Assembly (NCBI GenBank): GCA_016235665.1
Contig: JACRJI010000006.1
Span: 1 to 64,000, forward strand
DNA from: a candidate division TA06 bacterium
GTDB taxonomy: Bacteria > Edwardsbacteria > AC1 > EtOH8
DNA length: 64,000 nucleotides
Direction of reading: 5' to 3'
Positions 44,070 through 52,464 of the stretch are shown here, in pieces. Positions within the stretch are counted from its first letter, which is position 1. Each line of letters begins with the position of its first letter. The translations under genes and the position numbers were made by a program. The notes beneath the pieces were generated by a model that was not told where the DNA came from, made no database searches, and saw nothing but the letters and a program-made list of their open reading frames with translations.

Positions 44070-44355
44070 ACTTTTGTATCAATGCCTTTATTAAAAGAGT
44101 TTTTTGTATTCGGGTCAGTGTTTTTATTTCCAGTTCCCGGCGCAAGGCCCGGCCTTTGGTTGGCAGTATTTCCTGATAGACTGCCTTCACCGGCAGTCTT
44201 GATCTGGTATATTTGGAAGCAGTACCTGTGGCATGGTTTTTTAAACGCTTGGCCAGATCGTTGGTAATGCCGGTGTAGTAGCTTCCATCGCTGCATTTAA
44301 GGATGTAAACCAGCCATTCTTTGGCAGTTGTGGTTTTTGTTTTATTTGAGATCAC
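44068..44355 (-). CDS. GIY-YIG domain protein (UPF0213-like)
   Basis: The 95-residue protein has VYILKCSDGSYYTGITNDLAKRL, with GIY-YIG as YIL and YTG plus the catalytic Arg, and a C-terminal helix. It is the small stand-alone YhbQ-type nuclease-like form. It is convergent with YfhO. The 19-bp gap to the EamA stop suggests one minus-strand unit with EamA upstream. Confidence 0.85.
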   Translation of the reverse strand: MISNKTKTTTAKEWLVYILKCSDGSYYTGITNDLAKRLKNHATGTASKYTRSRLPVKAVYQEILPTKGRALRRELEIKTLTRIQKTLLIKALIQK

Positions 44356-44374
44356 TTATTTTCCTTTAATCCGG

Positions 44375-45271
44375 TCATTTAAAAAACAACAGCCAGACAC
44401 CGGCCACCGCCACCACAGCTCCGATGATCTCCATTAAACTGACCCGCTGTTTGAACAGGATCACCGAGGGCGGGATGATCAGCACCGGCACCAAGGCCAT
44501 GATGGTGGAGGCTATCCCGGTAGAAGTATGCTGGACCGCCAGCAGGGAAAACGACACGCCCAAAAATGGTCCAAAAGCAGTGCCAAGGGACAGCTGGCCC
44601 ATCAGGCTGCGATCCTTGAATATCCCCGGCAAGCGGCGCCAACCGCCCAGTGCGGTGTACAGGATGGCGAACCCGGCCAACCCGGTAATCACCCTGATCT
44701 GGGCCGAGGCAAAGGGATGGTATCCCTGCATCCCGTATTTGGAAAGAACCAACCCTCCGGCCTGCCCCAGCGCCCCGCCCAGGGCCAGCAGCACTCCGGC
44801 CACCGGATGCTTGAAGGATAACTGGTTCGATCCGGCATCTTTCTTCAAAACCACCAGGGAGATACCCAGCAGGGTCAGGGCCATTCCCCAGATGTCTACA
44901 GAAACTAGTTTTTCCCCCAGCCACAGCCAGCCCATCAGCGCCGCCATGGGCGGGGCCAGGGCCATCACCAGCATGGCCACCCGGGCGCTGATGATGGTGT
45001 AGGATTTGAACAAACAATAGTCTCCGATGACGAACCCGGCCACCCCCGACAGCGAAAGCCACAGCCAGGTATGGGCGGAGGCGTCAAACGGCAGGAACAT
45101 GCCCCGGGTGACCAGGGTAAAACAGCCCAAAAGCAGCGCTCCCAGTGCCAGCTTGATCAGATTGACCGCTACTGAGCCGATCTTTTTGGAGGCCGGCTCA
45201 AAGGCCAGGGCGGTGACCGTCCAGCAGATGGCTGTTATCAGGGCGGCAATTTCACCAAGATGTGATGACAT
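44375..45271 (-). CDS. EamA/DMT-family transporter
   Basis: The 298-residue protein has ten hydrophobic helices arranged as two EamA repeats, with the typical ITAICWTVTALAFEPASK start and ALVPVLIIPPSVILFKQRV late in the second repeat. It exports or imports small metabolites; the substrate cannot be assigned. ATG 45271 gives the full first helix. Confidence 0.88.
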   Translation of the reverse strand: MSSHLGEIAALITAICWTVTALAFEPASKKIGSVAVNLIKLALGALLLGCFTLVTRGMFLPFDASAHTWLWLSLSGVAGFVIGDYCLFKSYTIISARVAMLVMALAPPMAALMGWLWLGEKLVSVDIWGMALTLLGISLVVLKKDAGSNQLSFKHPVAGVLLALGGALGQAGGLVLSKYGMQGYHPFASAQIRVITGLAGFAILYTALGGWRRLPGIFKDRSLMGQLSLGTAFGPFLGVSFSLLAVQHTSTGIASTIMALVPVLIIPPSVILFKQRVSLMEIIGAVVAVAGVWLLFFK

Positions 45272-45316
45272 AAAGATAGCAGAACCTTTTTATGACAGAG
45301 ATATTTGAATGACAAA

Positions 45317-45340
45317 GGCCGATGGCATAAGCCGTCGGCC
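45317..45340 (-). terminator. Possible terminator downstream of tRNA-Ser
   Basis: GGCCGATGGC (45317-45326) and GCCGTCGGCC (45331-45340) form a 10-bp stem with one G-U and an ATAA loop. On the minus strand it is followed by TTTGTC, a weak U-tract, about 105 nt after the tRNA 3' end. Confidence 0.45.
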
Positions 45341-45444
45341 GGGATTTAAAATAATGTTGAGAGACTGCTGGTTTTTAGGTTGACAATAGACTCTGGCTCG
45401 CCAGACGAAGTCTCTTACTTGGCTTACTTTTATATGACGTAGTA

Positions 45445-45538
45445 TGGCGGAGAGTCAGGGATTTGAACCCCGGATCCCGTTCATCACGGGATACACGATT
45501 TCGAGTCGTGCGCCTTCAGCCAGCTCGGCCAACTCTCC
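45445..45538 (-). tRNA. tRNA-Ser (CGA)
   Basis: On the minus strand the acceptor arm GGAGAGT pairs with ACTCTCC and is followed by discriminator G and an encoded CCA (complement of 45445-45447). The anticodon loop CTCGAAA reads CGA between CACGA and TCGTG stems. A long variable arm (ATCCCGT/ACGGGAT) and the T-loop GGTTCAAATC are present. The total of 94 nt with CCA fits a class II serine tRNA. Confidence 0.96.
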
Positions 45539-45581
45539 GCTTATTTAATCAACAATTAATGGGAAACAAGTAAATGATTGG

Positions 45582-45653
45582 TCATGCGCCTTTTCCGCCT
45601 TGGGCGGGACCTCGTCTGCCCCGCTAAAAGCGGCTACTACAGCGGTGACAGCA
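45582..45653. repeat. Left tRNA-Ser-derived repeat with palindromic insert
   Basis: TCATGCGCCTT (45582-45592) matches the tRNA-Ser segment at 45506-45516 with one change. It is followed at once by a CCGCCTTGGGCGG palindrome, as in the right-hand copy at 45905. The block ends with GCGGTGACAGC, close to GCGGTGGCAGC of the right copy. It lies between the intact tRNA and the GIY-YIG gene and forms a degenerate direct repeat with 45905-45954. Confidence 0.65.
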
Positions 45654-45659
45654 TTCCAT

Positions 45660-45902
45660 TTAGGGATTTACCAATTTCTTAAAAGCATTGCCGCCTTTGT
45701 ATCTCTTGATCTGCCGCTCTCGACGGTAAGCATCGTCTCTGGTCTTAAATTCTTCAGAATGCACCAAAACAAAAGGTCCTTGATTCTTAATTGATTTGGT
45801 TTGATTGGCGTTATGTCGTTGTAACCGCTGTGCCAAGTCTGAAGTGTAGCCGGTATAATATTTATTTGTCGTAGTACTTTGTATGATATAGACACAATAC
45901 AT
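45660..45902 (-). CDS. GIY-YIG endonuclease-like protein
   Basis: The 80-residue protein is a complete small GIY-YIG domain: MYCVYIIQSTTTNKYYTGYT with the YIx-YTG pair, an Arg in DLAQRLQRHN, and Glu in RRERQIKRYKGG. Relatives are abundant in FCB bacteria and often sit beside tRNA genes. Its start codon lies 2 bp from a split copy of the tRNA-Ser 5' half, and its stop is close to another partial copy. This context suggests a mobile cassette; that is inference. Confidence 0.88.
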   Translation of the reverse strand: MYCVYIIQSTTTNKYYTGYTSDLAQRLQRHNANQTKSIKNQGPFVLVHSEEFKTRDDAYRRERQIKRYKGGNAFKKLVNP

Positions 45903-45904
45903 AA

Positions 45905-46034
45905 TCGTGCGCCTTTCCCGCCTTGGGCGGAACCCCGCTGAGGCGGTGGCAGCCAGCTCGGCTCACCTCCGCTTGGGGCGGAGGGACCCCGCCGCTATTA
46001 TATTTCTTTCTTTGAGGCGGTGGCAACTCTCCGC
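45905..46034 (-). pseudogene. Duplicated 5' part of tRNA-Ser split by two palindromic inserts
   Basis: Three blocks match tRNA-Ser exactly and in order: 45905-45915 equals 45506-45516, 45950-45962 equals 45517-45529, and 46024-46034 equals 45530-45540. Together they give 35 identical bases, covering the anticodon-stem side through the D arm to the 5' end plus two bases. Between them are inserts of 34 bp (45916-45949) and 61 bp (45963-46023). Both inserts end in GAGGCGGTGG and carry CCGC/GCGG stems. It cannot make a tRNA. Confidence 0.85.
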
Positions 46035-46064
46035 AAAAAGGTAATGGATCATGGGTTATAGATA

Positions 46065-46529
46065 TTAGGGTTTTACTGAACGTCTTTTTTTAAAGAAATC
46101 TCTCAGCATTTGCGAAGCCTCATTTTCTAGCAAGCCTCTCTCAATCAGTATCCGGTGGTTAAGGCGGGAGTCCTCGACGATATTGAACACCGAGCCGCAG
46201 GCCCCGGCCTTGGGGTCGGATGCAGCAAACACCAGCCGGTCTATCCGGGCCAGTACCATAGCTCCGGCGCACATGGCGCAGGGCTCCAGGGTCACGTACA
46301 AGGTGCAGCCGGTAAGCCGCCAGCGGCCCAGTTTTTTGGCGGCCTGCCTTAGGGCAATGATCTCGGCGTGGCGGGAGGCGTCCTTTTTTGTCTCCACCTG
46401 GTTCCAGCCCCGGCCCACGATCTTTTCCCCACAAACAACCACGGCCCCCACCGGGACTTCGTGGTTCAGGGCCGCTTTTCGGGCCAGGTCTATTGCCCGG
46501 CCCATCAAATTTTGGTCGTTACGGTTCAT
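46065..46529 (-). CDS. tadA: tRNA-specific adenosine deaminase
   Basis: The 154-residue zinc deaminase makes inosine at the wobble base of tRNA. The active-site HAEIIALRQA (His and catalytic Glu) and the PCAMCAGAMV cysteines are present, together with ASDPKAGACGSV and the C-terminal LRDFFKKRR that TadA uses for tRNA. It is the first gene of the minus-strand block; the HK gene diverges from it. Confidence 0.94.
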   Translation of the reverse strand: MNRNDQNLMGRAIDLARKAALNHEVPVGAVVVCGEKIVGRGWNQVETKKDASRHAEIIALRQAAKKLGRWRLTGCTLYVTLEPCAMCAGAMVLARIDRLVFAASDPKAGACGSVFNIVEDSRLNHRILIERGLLENEASQMLRDFFKKRRSVKP

Positions 46530-46830
46530 AAAGTCACAACATATATTATTGTAACATTGAGGGGGTTATCTTGTCAATGGTGATTGCAGCTGTCGTAAAA
46601 AAATATAGTCCTGCTACTTGAATATCAGCGAATTTTATGTAATATTCAATAGATAGGATTGATTGGTACTTAAATCCAGGAAGGTGTAAACCGAGGCTCA
46701 TATTAACGCCGTGAGCCATAGTTTCAAATGATTTCCCCAGTATTTAATTAAAAAATCTACATTATACAGGGTTAGAATGTTATTTCCTGAACCAAAGAAA
46801 TGAATATAATTATATTTAAGGTATAGTGTC
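46530..46830. other. Divergent intergenic gap, tadA to histidine kinase
   Basis: The 301-bp AT-rich gap between divergent genes should hold promoters for both. A TATAAT at 46805-46810 lies 20 bp before the kinase ATG but has no convincing -35 at the right distance. No RNA gene, repeat or strong hairpin was seen. Confidence 0.4.
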
Positions 46831-49800
46831 ATGAAAAAGGCAATTATAAAGTGGATTTCAAATAGCCGGATTCTCTTCATTGTGTTGTCAGTGGCGATAG
46901 TAGCATTTGCATCAGCCTTGTACGTCTACGAAGCTAAAAGAAACCTGCGCGATTTTTATTTGGATTTAAAAGAAGTATCCGACTCAAAAGTCCATATTTT
47001 GCTCAACTGGATAGATGAAAGGGAAAACGATGCCCGGAATATCCAGGAAAGCAATGTCTTCAGCATGTGGACGAATAGCTGGATGAAAAGCAGGGATCCC
47101 TATAGCATGCACATGATGCAAGATCACATTAATGCTATAAACAGCACCTTTGTTTATTCGGATGTACTATTATACGATCTGAACGGCGACTTGAATGCCA
47201 TAATAGTAGGCGACACTGAACCTAAGAACCCCGACACCGGGAGATTGGTGATTGAATCGTTCCAAACCGGCAAAGTCGTATGGGGCGAGTTTTATCTCTG
47301 CAGTGAATGCAAGAAAGACGAAGTCGACATATTCGTCCCCATCCATTATCCCCCATCGGGCAGGGGCAGGGTCATTGCGGTTCTGCAGATGAGCGTAGCT
47401 GCAGCTAAATACCTGGACAGTTTTATATCGGAATGGCCCCCGCTTACCGCCACCGGAGACGTGCTGGTGTTGCGACAGTCCGAATTGAGCCGTTTTAACA
47501 ATGCCAGATACGATCAGAACAGGTACCCCAAAGGCATTCCCTTAGAAAAGGCAATGACCGCCGATACCAACGCTATAACTGCCGGAACATTTAACCATCG
47601 GGGCGCCGAGATTCTATGTGCCGTAAAAAAAGTGCCGGGCAAGCCGTGGTACATTGCGGCCGTAATGAGCGGCAGCGAGGTTCGCAGGGCAATGAAATCT
47701 TGGGTGCTGAGCCTGTTGCTGTCCGTGCTTTTTCTGAACGCGATGTTGTGGATCGTAAACGCGCTGGTGATTGCCACCAATAAGAGGAACCAGTACAAAA
47801 AGCAGTATGAGATGGAGTTGGAACAGAAGATACTTCTTCAGCATATTGATTATATAACAAAATACGCCAACGACATAATATTTCTCATTGATGAAACCGG
47901 CAGAATTGTGCAAGCCAACGATAGGGCTTTTGCCACTTACGGATACAATATTGATGAAATTACAAAACTGCGGGTGCTCGACCTAAGAACCGAAAGATTC
48001 CGGGCGAGCTATGAATCGGATTTTAAAAGGGCGGCCGAAAAAGGCGGAATCATATATGAAACAGAGCATCAGCGAAAAGACGGTTCTGTTTTGCCGGTAG
48101 AGGTAAGCCTTAGAAGATTTGAGATTGGAAAGAAGCGGTATTTTCAAGCCATAATCCGGGATATAACCGATAGAAAGAATAGCGAGACGGCTTTAAAAGC
48201 CAGCGAACAGCAGAAAGACCTGATTTTAAACTCGGTTCCGGTGGCCATATATATATCCAACCTCGACCCCCAGACCGATACTGCCTGGATAAGCGGGAAC
48301 GTGAAGATGGTTACCGGGTTCAGCGCCGAGGAATACCTGTCCCAGCCTGATTTTTGGCGGAAACGTCTGCATCCCGAAGATAGGGAGATAGTGCTTAAGG
48401 CTTTTGAGAATGCGACGGAAGAAGGGGAGGGCGATATTGAGTACAGGTGGCTGCATAAAAACGGCCGCTATCGGTGGTACCAGGACCGGTTCTTGGTAAG
48501 GGATATCGGCGGAACCCGCGAAATCTTGGGGCTGATAAACGATATCCACGACCACAAGATGAGCCACAAGCGGGAGACCATATTGTATGCCATTTCCCAG
48601 GCTTCTCACACTTCATCCGATCTTAGGGAACTGTACAAACATCTGCACGAAATAGTATCCGAGCTTATCCCGGCCAGGAACTTCTACATATCACTGCTCA
48701 GCGAAGACGGCAAGATGCTGCACTTTCCGTACTATGTGGACGAAGTCGAATCCCATCAACCACCTCGTACCCTGGGCTTGGGCCTGACCGAATACGTGCT
48801 TAAGACAAAGTCCCCGCTTTTGATTACACCCCAGCTTTACAGAGAGTTGCAGGAGCACAAAAAGCTTGAGGCGGTGGGAGCTTTATTTCACAACTGGCTG
48901 GGCGTACCGCTTACGACTGAAGGTAAAATCATCGGCGTACTGGCGGTGCAAAGCTACAATGAGGGGGAGCAATACGATGAAATCGACAGGGATATGCTGG
49001 TATTTGTGTCGGATCACATTGCTGAGGCTATATCCCGAAAGAGAGGCCAGGAGGCTCTGCAAGAAAGCGAGGCCAAGCACAGCCACCTGCTTTCCAGTAT
49101 AGCCTTGCCGGTGCTTTCGCTTCAAGAGGACCTGACTGTTTATTACTGCAATCAAGCTTATGCTGATTTTGTTGGTTTAAGCATCGAGCAAATAGAAGGC
49201 AGGAAACTATTGGAATTGTTTCCCGATTTTGAAAAGACCAATAGTTATGATGCATATCTGGCTTGTCTCCAAACCGGCCAGCCGCAGGTAGTGGAAGGGG
49301 TCATGAAGGATGGTGTCTATCTTTGTGCCAGTATTTATAAGACATCCAACGGATTGCTTGCTGTCTGTGAGGACATCACTGAACGCAGAATGGCGGAAAA
49401 CGCTTTGGAGCAATCGGAATATCGCTACCGGACAACATTAGATGCTGTCAACGAGATGATCCATGTAATCGACAAAGATTATAATATTCAATTAATGAAC
49501 AAAACATTTATTGATTACTGCAGGAATAACGGGATATGTGAAGATTGCAACGGTAAAAATATATTTGACATATTTCCCTTCTTGCCGCAAAGCGTTAATG
49601 AGGAATATGCAAAAGTATTCTCAGGCAAGGAAAGTGTGATTTCCGAAGATGTGATTATCATTAACAAGCGGGAGATAATAACAAAAACCAGAAAGATACC
49701 CATCCTGGAAAACGGCCAGGTAGTGAGGGTCGTCACCGTAATAACTGATATTACCGACCTTAAAAAACAGGAAGACGCAATAAGAGAAAGCCGGGAAAAA

Positions 49801-52464
49801 TACCAAAGTGTATTCGATAATTCTAATGACGGTATATTCATTATGAAAGATGACACCTTCGTTGACTGCAATAAGGCCTTATTGACCATGTTTGCCATGG
49901 ATCGCAGAGAAGATATCGTGGGAAAAACGCCCGAAACGACATCTCCCGAATACCAGGACAATGGTTTAACATCTAAAGAATACGGAAGGCAATTGATAGA
50001 CAAAGCCCTTTCCGGGAAGATTCAGTTTTTCGACTGGAAACACAGAAAAAAGGCAGGCGAGATATTTGAGTGCGAGATATCTCTCAGCAGGTTGGAATTA
50101 AAAGGGGAATATTATCTGATGGCTATACTGCGGGATGTGACCGAGAAAAAAGAATCCGAAAGAAAGCTGCGCGAAAACGAACAAAGATACACCATAGTTG
50201 TTGAAAAAACCGGACATTTAGTTTACGATTACAACGTGGCTACGGGAAAGATAAAATGGTCTGGAGCAGTTAAGGAAGTAACGGGTTATGGCAGCAAAGA
50301 AATCGAAAAGATCGGCATAGAAGAGTGGGAGGCTCTTATACATCCAGATGATAAGGAGTTTGTACTGAATCACCTTGAAGCGTGTCTGTCTACTGTAAGC
50401 TCATTTGACGTAGAATACCGGTTAAAAAAGGCTGATGGGCAGTATATCTTTGTGTCGGATCACGGGATCTTCCTCCCGGGAAAGGAAGGGAAAGCGGAAA
50501 GAATGCTGGGCACGATGGCTGATGTTACTGAAAGAAAGAGAATGGATATTTCTTTAAAGCAAAGCGAGGAAAGGTATAAAACTCTGTTCACTGATACCCT
50601 TGAATCGTTAAGTATTACTAAAAAGGGAATACTATGTGATGTCAACAGCGCTTGGCTTAAACTTCATAAATATGACAATAAGGATGAAGTGATTGGGAAG
50701 GATATCACTGAAATACTGGCGCCCCAGGATCGGGGTGTTATCATAGAAAGAAGAGCGAGAGTCTTTTCAAACGATACTGAAAGAATATTTGAAGCGCGCG
50801 ATATGACCAAAGCAGGTGAGATCATAGAAGTGGAAGTGAGTTCAAGCACGATCATTTTGGACGGGGAGGAAGCCATAATATCAGCTATACAGAACATTTC
50901 TAAGAAGAAACAGGACGAAAAAAGGCTCCGGGAACTAAATAAGAGGTTTGAGTACGTATTAGGAGCCACTAAAACTGGCTTTGACATAATAGATCCTGAA
51001 CACAATATAATTTACATAAACCCTGAATGGGAAAAAGAGTATGGGACGTGTGAAAAAGACAAATGTTATAAATATTTCATGAACAGGGATAGTGTTTGCG
51101 AAAACTGCGGAATAGATACTGCCCTGAAAACAAAAACCACCACCATTACCGAAGAGTTCTTGATTAAGGAAAAGCGCTGGGTTGAAGTTCACACCATACC
51201 ATACAGGAACGAAGACGGAGGATGGGTGGTGGCCGAGTTCAATATTGACATAACCCAAAGAAAACGCGACCAGAAAATAATGGAGAACAGGCAGAAGGCT
51301 CTGCAGGAAGTCTATAAGATCGCCACATCTTTGGATGAGACGTTTCAGGGTATCTGCGACCGGGTAGCGATAAATCTGTCGCAGATCCTTGAAGTTCCCC
51401 ACATGGCGGTACAGTTGTTGAAAAACGGAAAGATCAATGTGATTTCATATTATGGTGAGGGAAAAATTGAGAATAATATGATACTTCCTTTGGAGGGCTC
51501 ACCTTGCGAGAAAGCCTACCAGAAAGGCCAGCCACTGGAAATCAACGGCTCATTGCGCCAGATATTCCCGAAGTTCTTTTTAAATGAGAAGTACGACCTG
51601 AATTCATATTTGGGAATGCCAATAAAGAACCGGAAAGGAAAGGTAACGGGATTGATATGCATATATGATTACCGCCAGCACATCTTCAATCAGGAGGAAA
51701 TGGTATTATTGGAGATATTCGCTCATTACATAGGATATGAGATCGAGCGGTCAGAAATGGAGAACAGCCTGAGAGAAGCCGATAAAGGAAAACTGTTAAG
51801 CGATATTGCTTCGGGAGTGGCGCATGAGGTTCGTAATCCATTGCATGCCATCCAGGCTATAACAGAAGCCATGGCCAAGGGTATTGACGGCAACCCTGAT
51901 TATGCCGAATACCTGATGCATATTAAAATGCAGGTAAGCCGGCTGTCGCAACTGATGAAAGACCTGTTGGAACTGGGCAAGCCAGTACCGTCATCGGAAT
52001 TTATAAGGGAGCCGGTCTTGGGAATTGTTGTTACAGCAAAAAAATATTGGCAGGATGCACAAACGGACACCAAAAATAACATCGAGTTGCAGAATAACCT
52101 GGATTCTGAAATATATATTTACGCTGATGCGGCCAAGATCCAGGAAGTGGTCATAAACCTCCTGGATAATGCGGTGCAACACAGTCCTGCCGGGAAGAGT
52201 GTCACAATTGAACTTTCCCAACAGGGACACGAAAATGTGACGATTAAAATAATTGACCAGGGAACCGGGGTTAAACCCCAAACCGAAGAGAAAGTGTTTG
52301 AACCTTTCTATACTACCAGAAGAAAAGGCACTGGCCTGGGCCTGGCGATATGCAAACGCATCATCGAAAGCCACGAAGGCAATATCCAGTTAACGAATAA
52401 TATAAACATGCCCGGGTGCACGGTGCAGTTTACTTTACCTGTTTGCAAGGAGGAAAAAGCGTGA
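46831..52464 (+). CDS. Giant hybrid-free sensor histidine kinase with 8 PAS and 2 GAF domains
   Basis: The 1877-residue kinase has two membrane helices (about 13-33 and 290-312) around a Cache-like periplasmic domain. Then come PAS1 (about 335-450), PAS2 (452-580), GAF1 (583-745), PAS3 to PAS8 (about 747-1482) and GAF2 (1485-1650). HisKA has H1665 in SGVAHEVRNPL, and HATPase has NLLDNAVQHSP and GTGLGLAICKRI. PAS8 has a CYKYF...CENC cysteine cluster that could bind metal or sense redox. The C-terminus overlaps the NtrC-type gene (GTGA at 52461-52464), making a two-component pair. Confidence 0.92.
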   Translation: MKKAIIKWISNSRILFIVLSVAIVAFASALYVYEAKRNLRDFYLDLKEVSDSKVHILLNWIDERENDARNIQESNVFSMWTNSWMKSRDPYSMHMMQDHINAINSTFVYSDVLLYDLNGDLNAIIVGDTEPKNPDTGRLVIESFQTGKVVWGEFYLCSECKKDEVDIFVPIHYPPSGRGRVIAVLQMSVAAAKYLDSFISEWPPLTATGDVLVLRQSELSRFNNARYDQNRYPKGIPLEKAMTADTNAITAGTFNHRGAEILCAVKKVPGKPWYIAAVMSGSEVRRAMKSWVLSLLLSVLFLNAMLWIVNALVIATNKRNQYKKQYEMELEQKILLQHIDYITKYANDIIFLIDETGRIVQANDRAFATYGYNIDEITKLRVLDLRTERFRASYESDFKRAAEKGGIIYETEHQRKDGSVLPVEVSLRRFEIGKKRYFQAIIRDITDRKNSETALKASEQQKDLILNSVPVAIYISNLDPQTDTAWISGNVKMVTGFSAEEYLSQPDFWRKRLHPEDREIVLKAFENATEEGEGDIEYRWLHKNGRYRWYQDRFLVRDIGGTREILGLINDIHDHKMSHKRETILYAISQASHTSSDLRELYKHLHEIVSELIPARNFYISLLSEDGKMLHFPYYVDEVESHQPPRTLGLGLTEYVLKTKSPLLITPQLYRELQEHKKLEAVGALFHNWLGVPLTTEGKIIGVLAVQSYNEGEQYDEIDRDMLVFVSDHIAEAISRKRGQEALQESEAKHSHLLSSIALPVLSLQEDLTVYYCNQAYADFVGLSIEQIEGRKLLELFPDFEKTNSYDAYLACLQTGQPQVVEGVMKDGVYLCASIYKTSNGLLAVCEDITERRMAENALEQSEYRYRTTLDAVNEMIHVIDKDYNIQLMNKTFIDYCRNNGICEDCNGKNIFDIFPFLPQSVNEEYAKVFSGKESVISEDVIIINKREIITKTRKIPILENGQVVRVVTVITDITDLKKQEDAIRESREKYQSVFDNSNDGIFIMKDDTFVDCNKALLTMFAMDRREDIVGKTPETTSPEYQDNGLTSKEYGRQLIDKALSGKIQFFDWKHRKKAGEIFECEISLSRLELKGEYYLMAILRDVTEKKESERKLRENEQRYTIVVEKTGHLVYDYNVATGKIKWSGAVKEVTGYGSKEIEKIGIEEWEALIHPDDKEFVLNHLEACLSTVSSFDVEYRLKKADGQYIFVSDHGIFLPGKEGKAERMLGTMADVTERKRMDISLKQSEERYKTLFTDTLESLSITKKGILCDVNSAWLKLHKYDNKDEVIGKDITEILAPQDRGVIIERRARVFSNDTERIFEARDMTKAGEIIEVEVSSSTIILDGEEAIISAIQNISKKKQDEKRLRELNKRFEYVLGATKTGFDIIDPEHNIIYINPEWEKEYGTCEKDKCYKYFMNRDSVCENCGIDTALKTKTTTITEEFLIKEKRWVEVHTIPYRNEDGGWVVAEFNIDITQRKRDQKIMENRQKALQEVYKIATSLDETFQGICDRVAINLSQILEVPHMAVQLLKNGKINVISYYGEGKIENNMILPLEGSPCEKAYQKGQPLEINGSLRQIFPKFFLNEKYDLNSYLGMPIKNRKGKVTGLICIYDYRQHIFNQEEMVLLEIFAHYIGYEIERSEMENSLREADKGKLLSDIASGVAHEVRNPLHAIQAITEAMAKGIDGNPDYAEYLMHIKMQVSRLSQLMKDLLELGKPVPSSEFIREPVLGIVVTAKKYWQDAQTDTKNNIELQNNLDSEIYIYADAAKIQEVVINLLDNAVQHSPAGKSVTIELSQQGHENVTIKIIDQGTGVKPQTEEKVFEPFYTTRRKGTGLGLAICKRIIESHEGNIQLTNNINMPGCTVQFTLPVCKEEKA

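Noticed and set aside
45582-46034. A CRISPR array near tRNA-Ser
   Set aside because: The repeats are irregular in length and spacing, contain tRNA sequence and palindromes, and no cas gene is present.
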